A DNA stretch of 64,000 nucleotides from Vanrija pseudolonga. Its lineage: Eukaryota; Basidiomycota; Tremellomycetes; Trichosporonales; Trichosporonaceae. The stretch covers positions 186,001 through 250,000 of the forward strand of contig NC_085851.1 of NCBI RefSeq assembly GCF_020906515.1. Direction: 5' to 3'. A model generated the notes under the pieces. The model made no database searches, had not been told where the DNA came from, and saw nothing but the letters and a program-made list of their open reading frames with translations. Of this stretch, positions 20,996 through 32,124 are shown one piece after another. The translations under genes were made by a program, and so were the position numbers. Numbering within the stretch: the first letter of the stretch is position 1; each line of letters starts with the position of its first letter.

Positions 20996-23637
20996 CTACA
21001 GATGCTGGGAGGAGGGACCCGGCTTATGGCGCTGATACGGGTGGAAGCGGTTGGTGAACGCGGCAGGCCATCGCTCGTCACGGGGGTAGAGCCGCCGACT
21101 GTAATGATGGCCTGCCGCCGGTTGGTGATAGTCTTGAGTGGGGAGCTCTGTGGATTGGATTACAGAGGGGTGGGGAGTTTGGAAGGGCGGACGATTGGCG
21201 TGAGCAGCAGGTGCCGTGAGGAACACGATTCGCTCGTCCACCACCTGGTGGTTGGACTGGATAAGGAGGGAGGGAATGCGGCAGGGTGGGACATTTGGAA
21301 CACGTGAGGGAGTTTGGGACATGGTTGCCTCCATGTCCACCGACCACTCAGGTGACAACTTCTCTTCAAAGAAGACTGGAACCCACCGGTTCTCCCACCG
21401 CGCAACCATCGGGGTGTAGTCCAGGTCATTGGGGGAGGTGAGTCCCTTCGTTTTCGAACGAATAACGACCTTGCCTGGAATGTGACTCAGGTAGCGGGCT
21501 GCAAGTTTGTAAAAGTTGAGAAACATGGCAAAGAACCTCTGGCCACCGTAATCGAAGACAATGTGGTCACTATCCGCATCGTTGTAATGGGGAGGGTTCA
21601 TACACTTGGCGATGGCGATTCCGTAATACTCTTCGTTAGAGACAGGGCGTTGGATCCACCTGTCCGCGTGGGGGTCACAGCGCTGATGGACGCGGATGTT
21701 TGAGGGAAGCAACCTCTCCGTCGACCGGGATCCTGGGCGTCCAGCCGGAGGGCTGTATCCGTCTTCGAACGGGAACATCGTACGGCAAGTGTCGTCAACC
21801 CCGATGCAGGTCTCGCTCGTGGTAGTCTTTAAGTGGCCTTCGGTCGCCAGAACGTTGTCTTTCGGGCCGCGTTTCACTGTCCCATGCCACACGTAGCGAC
21901 CTTTGTAGACAATGGGGTGATAGTCCCTTCCTTCGTACGTGAGGGTGGCGTCACTGGGATAGTACGGGAACCTGCAGTAGGAACTGTCGTCGAGCAGCAC
22001 GGGGAAGCTCTGCGAGGCAGACGCCGACGCCGACGGGGAATCATCTTGACCCTGCTGAGAAGGGGTATTGGGCGCTCCGCTTGCAGAGTGCTGGGCAGAT
22101 GAATGTGTCGTCCCAGCAGTCTGTTGGGTGCTGTCGGTAAGTGCTGTAGCAGCACTGACGGAAGACGAGGGGTGGTGGTTTGGGGTGTGACTTCCACCAA
22201 CAGAAGCACTAGCTGTTGTGGAGTTGGTGGCCGGAAGCTGCTGGGTGTAATGAGGCGTATGAGTGCGTTGGAGGCCGTCCCAGTTGCCAGGCTGCCATCC
22301 TGCCCGAGGTGGAGTCCGAGTGGCGGAGAACTGAACGCTACGGTGTACAGCCTCTCTCGAACGCCTCGACGTGTGCTGCTTGCCTCGAGTGGGAGGTCGG
22401 TAGGTCCCTGTGTTGGTAGCTGTGCCAGTCGTAGACGATGGGGGGTAGATGGTCCGAGGGAGCGGGTCACGAGCGGTCAAGTAAGTGTTATTGGTCGGTG
22501 TTGGCCGCTCCTCCGGGTCACGATCCCAGTGAAGGCGGGGCCGCCACGCGGGATCCGATGCCGCGGTCTTGTGAAGATGGCTACCGGTGACCGGGGTGGC
22601 TGGACGCTGCTCGAGGTTGCGGAGCGTACTTGAAGAGTTCAGCGGCCTGGCGACTGGGACGTTGACGGATGTAGCCTGCTGGTAGGCGTGTGGCTGGGCA
22701 GAGGCAGGGTTGTTGGTGTGGCTGGCCTCATGACTGGCCACCACCTGACGCAGAATACTGTTCCACACCGCTTCGTGATCAGGACCATCAAGTAGCCGGG
22801 AGGAAATGGCCCACTGAGTCAGAGCGAAGAGCCCATCGCCGTTGTCGTCGTACGTTGTGTTATGAGGAAGCAGTTGGCCGTTCGAACCCACTTGGTTGGC
22901 CGTAGTGCCGGCCGTGGTGTTCGTTGACGAGCCGGACGGGACAGCAGTGACAGGCCGCGGGCCAAGGTGATACGGCGAGTCTGTTGCGAGCGTCTGGGGC
23001 ACCACTGTGCCAATCGTGGGTGAGGTGGCGTGAAGCGGTTGGTGCAGGTTGTAGTGCCCAACCGGAAGCTGATAGGAGGAGGTAGTGGCCGAGGGCGCAG
23101 AAAGCTGAGGGGTGGGAGGATAGGCCGTCGTGGTGGTTACGGACGGCTCAGGGGTGGCCAAGTCACCTCCAACCATGCCGCTGTTGCTGAGCGGTGTGTA
23201 GGGATGCGGTGGTTGAGGGTCACCGAGGGCAGTCGTCTCCGCTGGAAAGCTGAACCTAGAAGCAGCCCTCGCCACCGCGTCGACATTGGCCAAGTTGCTA
23301 GTGGCCGTCATGCCGTCCATGGTGGTCGGTGCGCCGTAGGTGTAAGGGACCTGGGGCGGAGGCCTGGCGAACGTGTTGGAGAGCAAGCCGCTCGAGTCGA
23401 AAGGGTCCATACCCGTCGCTTGTGCATTGGGGGAGTGGTCCTACGGGTGTGGTTTCAGCCTGGCGGGAGAGCGTTAACCAAGCCACTCACTGTTGCCGCC
23501 GTCGCCGGCACGGTCGCTGTCACCTTTCCCTTGCCCTTGGACTTGTCCTCGAGCATGACAAGTGTCTTGCGAGTGGGACGACCCATGCCGTTGCTATCCT
23601 CCCCAGGAGGAGGATGACCGCCAGAGCTGCTGTCCAT
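20996..23637 (-). CDS. Large orphan protein with Thr/Ser/Pro-rich N-terminus and unrecognised C-terminal domain
   Basis: 863 aa. Exon 1 (49 codons) begins MDSSSGGHPPPGEDSNG and includes a basic cluster (DKSKGKGKV). Phase-0 intron 23441-23490 (50 nt). Residues about 60-500 are low-complexity Thr/Ser/Pro/Gln/Asn sequence. From about 510 the sequence becomes ordered: YCRFPYYPSDATLTYEGRDY, YKGRYVWHGTVKRG, IRVHQRCDPHADRW, EEYYGIAIAKCMNPPHYND, FFAMFLNFYKLAARYLSHIP and MVARWENRWVPVFFEEKLS. The aromatic content and clustered Cys/His residues suggest a folded domain. The last 120 residues are again disordered. No family recognised. Largest gene of the orphan island. Confidence 0.7.
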
Positions 23638-24777
23638 TTGTGCAATGAGTCGTGGTGCAGAAACGATATTTTGGGTGGTAGTAAAGTGTGCCAAGTGACG
23701 GTGGGTGCACGCACACCGCCGGGTGGATGGCAATTGACGCCGGCCCAGACCCAGACAGGCTTGGCACCAGCCTGCACACACTCACGCGCTGACACGCGAA
23801 TGCCGCGGCGTTTCGCCGCGAGACAGCTGTGGGTAGCACATAGGAGACTCCTCATCATGGCATGAGTCATCCTGGCGTTATGAGTGTGCATGGTCGGTGC
23901 GGCGCTGCGTACTCCGCCGATGGACGCATTAATCGCGGCGCTGGCCGAGGGACCGTAAGCTGGGCCAAAGTGTCGGTCCACCAACGGCCTCCGCTGCATG
24001 AAACACCGACCAAAGCATCTCAAAGGGGGTCACACAGCTGTTGACCTATTTAGCAGGGACGTTGGATGCTTGTGCACTGCTGGTGGCCGGGTTGGAGTCG
24101 GTCGGCGGGTTGGTTGTGAGTGGCCCAAGCGGCTGTGCAGGCTGTCCGCTCGGAGGCGGAGATCCCGAGTTAGGGGCCGTCAGCATCTCAGTTTCCACTC
24201 TATTTGAACTTGCCTGGGTGTGTGTCATCTTGTTTGTTGGGTTGGCGAAGAGCAACAGAGGTTGGAGCAAAGTCGAGGTTGGGGGAAGAAGGGGCGGGCA
24301 GCTGGCAGCGCGAGACTCTTATACCCTCACTTTCTGACCTCTTTCCCCCTCTGTGCTCAAACGTCCCCTTCAAAACCGCCCTTGCCCCAGGTAGCCATTG
24401 TTCATGAAGCGAGGAGAAGCACGGCCAGCGCCACGCGCCTCACTTCTTTTCGTGAATTACGGGGCCTTTTGTCGGCAATTTCCGTCCATGCTGCCGCCCC
24501 ACACCTCTGCATGCATAAGCGCGTTCTGGGCCCTGTATTGGATTGCAAGGGCGTACATTGACTTTGTGAAAGGATTGGAGGGGATGGGATGGGCGTCGTG
24601 CACACACACCGCGCCGAGACCACAGTGGAGGTTGGGGTCGACATCGATCAACCAGGATCGTCGCCGCGGCGGCCGCCCAGGCGTTGTCGCATCCCGCACC
24701 CTTCTTACATTCCACCATCCACCCAAGTTCTACTCGGTTCTTCAAGCTCTCATTGTTTCTTCATACTTTGTGGAGTC
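23638..24777. other. 1.1-kb divergent intergenic region
   Basis: Separates the 863-aa orphan (minus) from the next orphan (plus), presumably with both promoters. A possible 60-codon frame on the minus strand is listed separately. No repeats or RNA genes recognised. Confidence 0.4.
24046..24228 (-). CDS. Possible 60-aa orphan peptide (doubtful)
   Basis: An intronless frame (starts MTHTQASSNRVETEM, ends QASNVPAK) rich in Pro, Thr, Ser and Asn. It is supported only by a favourable A-rich start context (AACAAG before ATG) and by composition like the first exons of neighbouring orphan genes. A downstream exon was looked for and not found convincingly. Confidence 0.22.
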   Translation of the reverse strand: MTHTQASSNRVETEMLTAPNSGSPPPSGQPAQPLGPLTTNPPTDSNPATSSAQASNVPAK

Positions 24778-26205
24778 ATGTCCCAAAACCTAAAAGACCC
24801 CTGGACGGGGCAGCCCTGGTCGACAATCGCTCACCTCTACCCCAAAACGTTCGTTCACCCCCTCGGCGGCCCAAAGGACGGCATCGACCGCGAGCATTGG
24901 GTAAGTGGGTGCTTTGGATCACTCGCTAACGTCAGGTGGACTTCACCAGCACGATGGTCAAGAAGCTTCTGGAGTCCAAGGATGAGCTGGGCGAAGGCTT
25001 CGGCTCCAATGGGCCAGCAGTTGCTTGGCGCCTGACTAAGGAGTTTGACCATATCATACGGTTCTTAGTCTCAGAGGCCCCCAAGTCGGTCAACCCACCC
25101 TTCGGACCTTCCAACACAGAACTCCGTCCCAAGCACCATGTGAGCCACTGTTCTTGAAAGCAGCTGACGGTAGTATGCCGGCCTCCGCAAGATGTGGGCT
25201 CTGGTATTCAGGTTCTGGCATGTCCTTGCTTGCCTCAAGGTTTTCGTACCAGGATGGGGAGCCAGTGCCGCGGGCATCATCGACGCACTCACGAACTTCT
25301 ACGGTAACCCCGACTACTACGAACAGCCGGAAGAGTCCTGTGGCTCGCTGTTCCCTCCGCCGATCGTGGACGACGATGAGAACGACGACGAGAACACCAA
25401 CTCTGCGCCTGCCGACTCTGGGCCGGCCGGCGCTGAGCCTGCCGACGATGGCGGTGGACCCAACCATGGCGACACTGCCCCCAAGTCTCCTCCCGGTAGC
25501 CCTCGCAGCCCCCTTGGGGACCTTACCAAAGACTACAGCCCCCCGGAGCCTCCCCCCTATTCGCCATCGATGCTCCCGACAATTCTCGATGAGGTCTCTC
25601 CGCTTCCACCGAGCGCCGCCCCCGACGACCACATTCCTGAGCGTGGGATTCCCAACCAAAGCCAGAGCAGCAGTCGCGTCTTACCTTGTCAAAGCAACAA
25701 CTTCATCCCCCTTGGTACTCGCTCCCCGACTTCAAGCGTCAACTGGCCCCACCCAGCCAAGCCAAAGTCCAACTACGGAGGCGGTTGGATGCCGAACAAC
25801 AGCGTCGGTGGGTCAATCTCGCCCATGCGTGATGGCCCTCCGCTTGGGCGCGCGCACAGCCAGCGTGAAGGTGGCAACCAGAGCCTGCGTGGTCAGGGTG
25901 GCTCCATTGCGCCATTCGGCTTCAGCAGACAGAATGGAACCCCACTGGGTAACCGTGGGGGATTTCAGCGTGGTTCGAGACAAATCAACCGCGCCTGGCG
26001 GGCCCCGAGCAGCTCAACGAGTGGTCACGGTCAGCGTGGAGCCTCGTCGCACCCCCGCCGTGGCCACTTCAAGCGTTTCTTCATTCCTATTCCTGCTTCC
26101 GCATCTTCCCAGGAAAGGGAGGAGATTATCAGGGCGAATGCAAAGCGCGCAGAAGAGTACGACCGACAGGCAGCGCAGTTCCCCAACGGGTGGCACCCGA
26201 AGTAG
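24778..26205 (+). CDS. Orphan protein with helical N-terminal domain and Gly/Arg-rich tail
   Basis: 452 aa. Exon 1 (41 codons, MSQNLKDPWTGQPWSTIAHL) is followed by phase-0 introns at 24901-24935 (35 nt) and 25140-25173 (34 nt). Exon 2 holds FTSTMVKKLLESKDELGEGF and RLTKEFDHIIRFLVSEAP. Exon 3 opens YAGLRKMWALVFRFWHVLA, then a hydrophobic stretch. After about residue 150 it becomes acidic/Pro-rich (PPPIVDDDENDDENTNS). The final third is RG/RGG-like (GNRGGFQRGSRQ, HGQRGASSHPRRGHFKR), suggesting nucleic-acid binding. No family recognised. I considered a Gag-like origin but saw no zinc knuckle, protease or polymerase. Confidence 0.68.
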
Positions 26206-26695
26206 GGGAGCAGCGAAGGTAAGTGCCGGCAGAGGGGGCTGGCTAAGACTCCCAGAAGAACATGGCACCCTCTTAGGTCTCAAGTTTCAGCACGAGACCA
26301 GCGAGGCAATCTACAATCAAGTACAAGAACGTGAAGTTGAAACAGTGGTGAATGGAAGGGCTTGGATCGGCGGCGGCTCAAAGGAATCTGTCTGTATCGT
26401 TTGGCCCTTGTAGCCATGCCCATAGCCTTAGCAAGCAGGTGCAACCACGGCCAATGCATCTTTACACCCTCATCTACCCTTCTGCAGTGCCCAAGTGTGC
26501 GAGAGAGCTGGAAACAAGCGCTGAGCAGTTGACGTACGGGATGGCGCGAGCGCCACCCATCCAAATTCGCCCCCTGGCGCGAGGTCGATCATCACCCCCG
26601 GTCTCGCACAACAACAACTCTTCATTCACTTCTTAAGCCACCCGTCCGAAACTCTACTCCTTCTACCCCTCCCACCCCAAGCCAAGACAAGAAGC
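26206..26695. other. Intergenic region
   Basis: Between two plus-strand orphan genes; the last 80 bp form a CA/CT-rich leader (CAACAACAACTC at about 26610). Nothing else recognised. Confidence 0.4.
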
Positions 26696-27775
26696 ATGCC
26701 AGAGCCGCCCGGCAAGCCTCTTTCAGAAGTCAAGTTGGAGTCGATCACGCCCACAGCCTTGGGCAGCGGCGCCACCGCACATCCGGGCGACGGCAACGCA
26801 GAGGAGGTCGGAGTTGAGAAGGTGAGTCGCGGGGCCTTTCATTCAACCCTGGGTAGTGTCTTTGCTCACTCTACCAAGAATGGCCGCGTTGTTGACGAGA
26901 AGAAGGGCCACATTGTCCAGAACGCCAACAACGTCATCACAGGCGCAAACACAACCCCCCAGGCAACCACCAACGTCAACAACAACACTGTGGCCAAGTG
27001 TGTTTCCTCTCCGCCCCTGGCCGATCAGTCGCAACTCGAGCCAGTGAAAGGCTATGAAAAGTTCAAAAGGCAGCGGGAGGCGTATGTTCGCAAGTTTGGG
27101 GAGGGGTACGAGAAGCACCCAACCTACAAGAAGTTTCTCAGCAGGTCTCCCCTCTGCAATGCACTGTACCAAGAAGAGGTGAACAAGAACCTCAAGCGGA
27201 AGGCGGAGGTCATCGACCTCATGGCCGATAGCGAGGACGAGGATGACAAGGTCGATGGCGAGGCTAGGTGAGTCACGAGTCGATGACAGCGCTGACAGAC
27301 CAGGCTTGGTTCCGCCGCTCTCTCCACTCCCGCCGACACTTCTGTCACCTCGCTCCGTGAGAACACCGCGGCAGTCGGAGGCACCACAGATCCCTCCTTG
27401 GTGTCTGCCCCCAATCTGTCGTTCCTCAGTGCTGTCGCCAGCAGCGGCAGCCCCAAGTCCAAGGGCAAGGCGGATAAGAAGAACAACTCATCTCCCGCCG
27501 ACACCCCCACCAAGCCCAGGAGGAAGCATCGCAAGATCATGAGCGCTGAGCCCTTGGACCAAGCTGCGACCCCCACGCAGGCTGACGCGCCGGCCATGCC
27601 ACCTGTCTCCGAATTGGTCACAGTGGAGATGTGGAAGGCAAGCCGGGCCGCTTCGTGCCCGTATGGCCGTGTCAGGGGTCGTACCAACTCGCCTTCGACG
27701 GTGCCGCCTTCAGCGTCCTTTGCTCTACCTTTGGTCCAGCCCCCGGCGCAGCCCAAGCTGCCGGCCCATGTTTAA
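26696..27775 (+). CDS. Orphan charged nuclear-type protein
   Basis: 347 aa. Starts MPEPPGKPLSEVKLESITP. The core is strongly charged and helical: YEKFKRQREAYVRKFGEGYE, KKFLSRSPLCNALYQEEVNK and LKRKAEVIDLMADSEDEDDK. Intron 27268-27303 (36 nt, phase 2) joins to a Ser/Pro/Lys-rich segment (SGSPKSKGKADKKNNS, PTKPRRKHRKIM). A second candidate intron (GTGAGT at 26822, 57 nt, frame-preserving, removing 19 residues) is possible. The 3' end is less certain because an alternative frame is open after about 27630. Basic clusters suggest nuclear location. No family recognised. Confidence 0.6.
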
Positions 27776-27894
27776 ATAACACAACCACACACACTCTCTC
27801 TTACTATCTATTCTTCTTCACCCAAGATATTTTTCTTTCGCCGCCAGACCCCATACATACCTCGCATAGACAGCTTCAACACGCACCCCGTACC

Positions 27895-29103
27895 ATGGTC
27901 AGCCCCCAGTCTCGCGCCGCTCCCGCCAACGGTGGCGGCGCTCGCGAGCCCAACCCCACCCAAGGTACCGTCAACCGCGTTCAGCTCACTCGTGACGACA
28001 ATGTGAGTGGACACGTCACAACGCCGCTGACATTGCACCAGTCCATTCTCGCCACCAACACGATCCGCATTATCATGCTCGACATCGTCCCTACCCAGCT
28101 CAAGATCCTCAACGCCGGTTTCTCCGTTGACAAATTCTACGAGTTCATGTACCAGTTCGTCGAGTTCTACAGCGTCTCGCCCGACCTCATCAACCCCGGC
28201 GAGGAGGCGCGCCGCAACCAGCGCTTCATCGACACGGCAACCAGGGAGCAGGTGCGCCTCTCGCGTGCGGACAAGGTGAGGGAGGAGGCAGCATGTTGGA
28301 CGGGCGCTGACTGCAGCTCCACTACCTCACCTATCCCCTTCTGTTCTGGGAGTCACACTTCAACATTCTGTGTGACCGCGTCACTGGCGATGCCCCCGTC
28401 AAGGCCGTCGAGTTCATCTGCCAGCTCGTCGAGCGTTTCGGCTTCTCGACCGCCGGCATCGTCCAAGGCCAGGGGCACGTCAGCCGCGGCCGCGACACTT
28501 CCGCTCGCTCTGCCCAGGCTGGTGACCAGGCCCAGGCCGCGCCCCAGGACGCCGCCGAGCCTCACAACAACCAGGATCGCGGCCACGATGTGAGCACTGA
28601 GGCGATGGCGGTCATCAAGGATTGGGTCGACACCATCGCCGACCGCCTCTACAAGGTTGAGGAGCGCCTGAGCAAGCTCGAGGAGGAGGGCCGCAAGGCC
28701 AAGGAGAAGGCCAAGGAGAAGGACAAGGCACACAAGACTTGCTGCAAGTGCAAGCAGGAGGGCGACAAGAAGCGCAAGGGCGAGACGAACAAGGACAACA
28801 AGGACAACAAGGACAACAAGGACACCAAGGACACCAAGGGCAGCAAGGACAACAATCAGGACAATCAGGTACCTCCCTCGAGGTGAGAACAGCAGAGCCG
28901 AGCAAGCACTTACCACCCTTAGCCCCAACAGCACTGCCGACCCGACCACCTCGGACAGCGGCAGCATCGGCACCTCGTCGGACCGCACCCCCACCCCCAA
29001 GTATGACGGGTACGTACGCACACCGAGACCCTCACTCACCTCCTCCAGAGCGAGCCCTCCCTCCTACCACTCGAACGCGACCGAGGAGGATGACAAGACG
29101 TAA
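27895..29103 (+). CDS. Orphan SPD/GEEARR-family protein with coiled coil and KDN repeats
   Basis: 349 aa from five exons (introns 28003-28041, 28276-28316, 28883-28922, 29010-29048; total length a whole number of codons). Exon 1 has 36 residues (MVSPQSRAAPANGGG). Exon 2: NTIRIIMLDIVPTQLKIL, FYEFMYQFVEFYSVSPDLIN then PGEEARRNQRF, the shared family motif. Exon 3: HYLTYPLLFWESHFNIL, VEFICQLVERFGFS, a coiled coil (ADRLYKVEERLSKLEEEGRK), CCKCKQEGDKKRKG and (KDN)n repeats at about 28793-28860. The tail is acidic Ser/Thr-rich. Function unknown; the coiled coil implies oligomerisation. Confidence 0.75.
28793..28860. repeat. AAGGACAAC codon repeat
   Basis: Tandem 9-nt units encoding Lys-Asp-Asn, grading to Lys-Asp-Thr, inside the coding sequence of the gene at 27895. 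Confidence 0.85.
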
Positions 29104-29463
29104 GCCGACAGCGTTGTGAAGGAGGCTCTGGTCCGGAGATGTGGCTCGTTTTGTCGCATTAGTACCCTGGAACACGTAGATCTCGTGCTAGTCGTAGCGT
29201 TATCATGCAGCTAGGTTGCTACCAACTAGAAGACGGCTTTGTCTCCAGTTTGGGTGGTTCATGAGCATAGTGCATGAGTATGGCTGGATAACGCCGACTT
29301 GGGCCGGCAGTGTGGTGCTTTGGACGACTCACTTGGTGACGCCACGGTGAGTGGCAGGCACCGCCACATTGCTTCCCTCGCTCCGAGCACCCACTCACAC
29401 TGCACCCCGCTGTCATTTTTCTCCCTCTCATTGTCTCTTCAGTCATCCCACCACCCATACACC
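29104..29463. other. Intergenic region with promoter of the next orphan
   Basis: A CT-rich leader (CTCCCTCTCATTGTCTCTTCAG at about 29421-29443) precedes the next ATG. No other feature. Confidence 0.4.
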
Positions 29464-30092
29464 ATGAACGCCGGCCCCTCGGTCGGGCGCTTCCCAAACG
29501 CGCACCCCGACTCGCCCCTCCGGCCAGCATACGCGGTATGTCGGCGCCGCGTTGCACGGCTGACACCACGTAGGCCGACTACATTGCCCACCTGCGCCGC
29601 ATGATCGACCTGCACGACCTCGGCCGCCTAGACATCATGGACTACGACGAGGGCGACCACCTGTGCAGCCTGCTCGAGTCGCTGGACATCAGCCCCGACG
29701 TGCTCAAGGCCGGCGAGGAGGCGCGCCGGGGCGACGCGCGGCGCGCATACCTCAAGGCACAGTACAAGGCGCATGCGTACCCCGGCAAGCACATGGCGGA
29801 GGAGGATGCCGGCGACCCAGAAGACTCGGAGGAGGAACTGGGCTTCGACATGATTGAGGAGCGCATCCTCGCCAGGCACATTGCGCGGTATAGCGAGCTG
29901 CAGGAGTGAGCACAGGCGCCTGCTCTGCTCTGCTCACAGTGCAGGAAGAAGAGGGCTGCGGCTCGCGCTCGTGCTGAAGACGGGTTCATCAACAAGTCGG
30001 CTGCCGCCAACCACACCGCCGCCGAGGTACCTCCTCCTACTCCAGCGCGGCGCAAGAACTTCTTCAAGCGCCTGCTCGACAAGCTCAAGTGA
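29464..30092 (+). CDS. Orphan SPD/GEEARR-family small protein
   Basis: 183 aa. Exon 1 has 24 codons (MNAGPSVGRFPNAHPDS), phase-0 intron 29536-29573 (38 nt). Exon 2: ADYIAHLRRMIDLHDLGRLD, then CSLLESLDISPDVLKAGEEA and RRGDARRAYLKAQYKAHAYP, carrying the family motif; then an acidic run (EEDAGDPEDSEEELG). Intron 29906-29944 (39 nt, phase 2). Exon 3 begins with a bipartite-like basic cluster (KKRAAARARAEDG) and ends ARRKNFFKRLLDKLK. Probably nuclear. Function unknown. Confidence 0.75.
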
Positions 30093-30372
30093 CGTGTGGT
30101 GGGCATTACATCTGTACACGTGTATGCATCGAGGGATGCAAGACGAGATAAGGCGCTTCATGTTTCATTTCTGCGACGGTGGTGAGTGCTTGGCGGAAAG
30201 TTGAAACATCCGAATACCGTGCGTGTGTGTGTCTCCACACACGATCATCACCAGCGCACACCCTCTCAGTCTGGCCTTGTTTCGTCACCGACACCACGAC
30301 AAGTCTCGTTGAACTACAGCGTTGATCCTTCACTCTTGCTTCCTCCAGTCACTCAGTTGCGCCCGACGCCCC

Positions 30373-31823
30373 ATGCCAGGTGACAGCGATATCAAGCCCC
30401 CGCCGCCGGCAGGCAGCTCCAACAACAACACCATGTCCACGTCAACTTCCGCCGCCGCCGTTGCCATAGTCACGCCGGGACAGCACGTGAGTGACCACCC
30501 GTTCTGGCTAACAGCAGACCGAGATCACTCTCGCGCTCGTACAGCTCGGCCACTTCCACCGCCCGGCGCTCATGCAAGCTCTGCGCACGGAGAACTGGGA
30601 CGCGTGGAACGGAGACGACGCTGAGTGGTGGGCCGACTTCATCGTGGGCCAGTACCTCTTCCACCTGGGCCACTACACCAGCACCACGCCAGAGGGCATC
30701 ATGCCCGGCCTGGACGGCACCACACACCAGCTGATCGAGCTCGCCAAGGAGAGCCCAGCCCTCTTCAACTCCATCACTGGTGCCGAGGAAGACAGGCGCG
30801 CCGTCGTCAACTCGTACCTCAGAGCCCTCGGTGCCCGTGTCGACCTGCACGATAGGATCGTACTCGCTGCACCTGAGACGGAAGAGAACAGCAGGAAGCG
30901 CAAGGTCAACCATTTCATCGACGAAATCACGGCGGCTCCAAAGGTGAAGAAGGACAAGGTTGCAGCGGCCAAGAAGGCGTCTAGCGCGTGAGTGCTGTGT
31001 AGCTGGTCGACGATGGATCTGACAGCGCAGCCCGGTCGCCTCGAACTCTTCAACTGCGGCCGGAGGCGATAACAGCACCGCCGCCGTCGCCGCCGCCCCC
31101 GCCTCCGAAACCACCACCGACACTACGACGCCAACCAAGCCGAAGAAGAAGAAGGCGACTACCCCGGCCGAGAAGAAGGAGAAGGCGCCGCCCAAGCCAA
31201 AGGCACCACCCAAGCCAAAGGCCCCTCCCAAGCCCAAGGCCCCTCCGAAGCCCAAGGCGCCACCCAAGCCCAAGGCCGCGCCAAAGACCAAGGTGCCCGG
31301 CAAGCCAAAGCCCAAGACACCCAAGGCCAAGGCTGTAAAGGTCAAGAAGGAGGCAGCCGCTCCCTCCAATACCACTGCCGCCGGCAACCTGTCATCGTCA
31401 ACCGAGGGCGCCTCCACCGACCCGGGCCTTCCTGCCGGCAACAGCGCCACCGCCGCGGTTGTCCCCCCGGCCTCTTCCCCGGCCGATCACCCCCCGAGCT
31501 CTGAGGACACGGTCGCCAGCGACGAGAGTCTCCCCAGCACGCTCGCCGAGTTCGAGGCCGAGAACCAGCCAGCTGTGCCGGCGCCGGCCGCACCAGTCAC
31601 GACCGACGCCGCGCTCGGCGCTGTGGCCGTCGTCAAGGAGGAGGAAGTCGAGGTCAAGGAGAAGCCAGTCGAGGTTAAGGAGGAGCCAGTTGAGGTCAAG
31701 GTGGAGCCAGCTGAGGTGGCAGTTCCCGTCGCTGCCGTTGTCGAAGCTGCCCCAGTTGAGCCTGCTGTCGCGGGCTCCGTTGCTTCTGGTGGAGCGACCT
31801 TGCCTGACTGCAGTGTGGTGTGA
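30373..31823 (+). CDS. Orphan protein with family domain and histone-H1-like KPKAPP repeat tail
   Basis: 458 aa. Exon 1 of 38 codons (MPGDSDIKPPPPAGS); 31-nt phase-0 intron 30487-30517; exon 2 with TEITLALVQLGHFHRPALMQ, WWADFIVGQYLFHLGHY and ESPALFNSITGAEEDRRAVV, which resembles the SPD-x-x-x-x-GEEARR helix of neighbours; then RKRKVNHFIDEI. Intron 30988-31030 (43 nt). Exon 3 is a long disordered tail: KPKKKKATTPAEKKEK, a run of KPKAPP hexapeptides (about 31190-31280), KAKAVKVKKE, and acidic repeats of the type VEVKEEPVEVK. The tail resembles histone H1 C-termini in composition, suggesting chromatin or DNA association; this is inference. Confidence 0.72.
31190..31282. repeat. KPKAPP-encoding 18-nt tandem repeat
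   Basis: About five 18-nt units (CCCAAGCCAAAGGCACCA-like) with synonymous drift, encoding Lys-Pro-Lys-Ala-Pro-Pro within the orphan at 30373. Confidence 0.85.
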
Positions 31824-32124
31824 GTGAGAGAGGAAAGGATGTGCATAGGTGCCGATAGGTGGCTCGTTCATGTATTGGTGTTCATGTGCACTGTGGGGGG
31901 GTGCTCCAGGTCTCACGCACGCAGTCCTCGCACCCCCAGCTGTCCCATGGCCAGTGACTGGTCACTGAGGTTCCTTCCTCCACGAGACCCGAGGAAGGTG
32001 CCCAGGGGTGCCGATTCGCGATCCAACGCCCAGCCTGTTGTTATTCCCCACCCCCTTCACTCAACTTTCTTGCTGTTGTTCATTCACTTCACTCTTCCAT
32101 TCCTGTCACCGCCACCACACCGTC

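Noticed and set aside
20267-21307. 346-codon plus-strand frame
   Set aside because: Starts in intergenic DNA and runs antisense into the 3' end of the 863-aa orphan; no domain.
20996-26205. Retroelement origin of the two orphan genes
   Set aside because: No reverse transcriptase, integrase, protease, zinc knuckle or terminal repeats; both genes carry host-type introns.
30470-31450. 326-codon minus-strand frame, Gly/Leu-rich
   Set aside because: It mirrors the KPKAPP repeat of the plus-strand orphan gene; the glycine-leucine repeats are a complement artefact.
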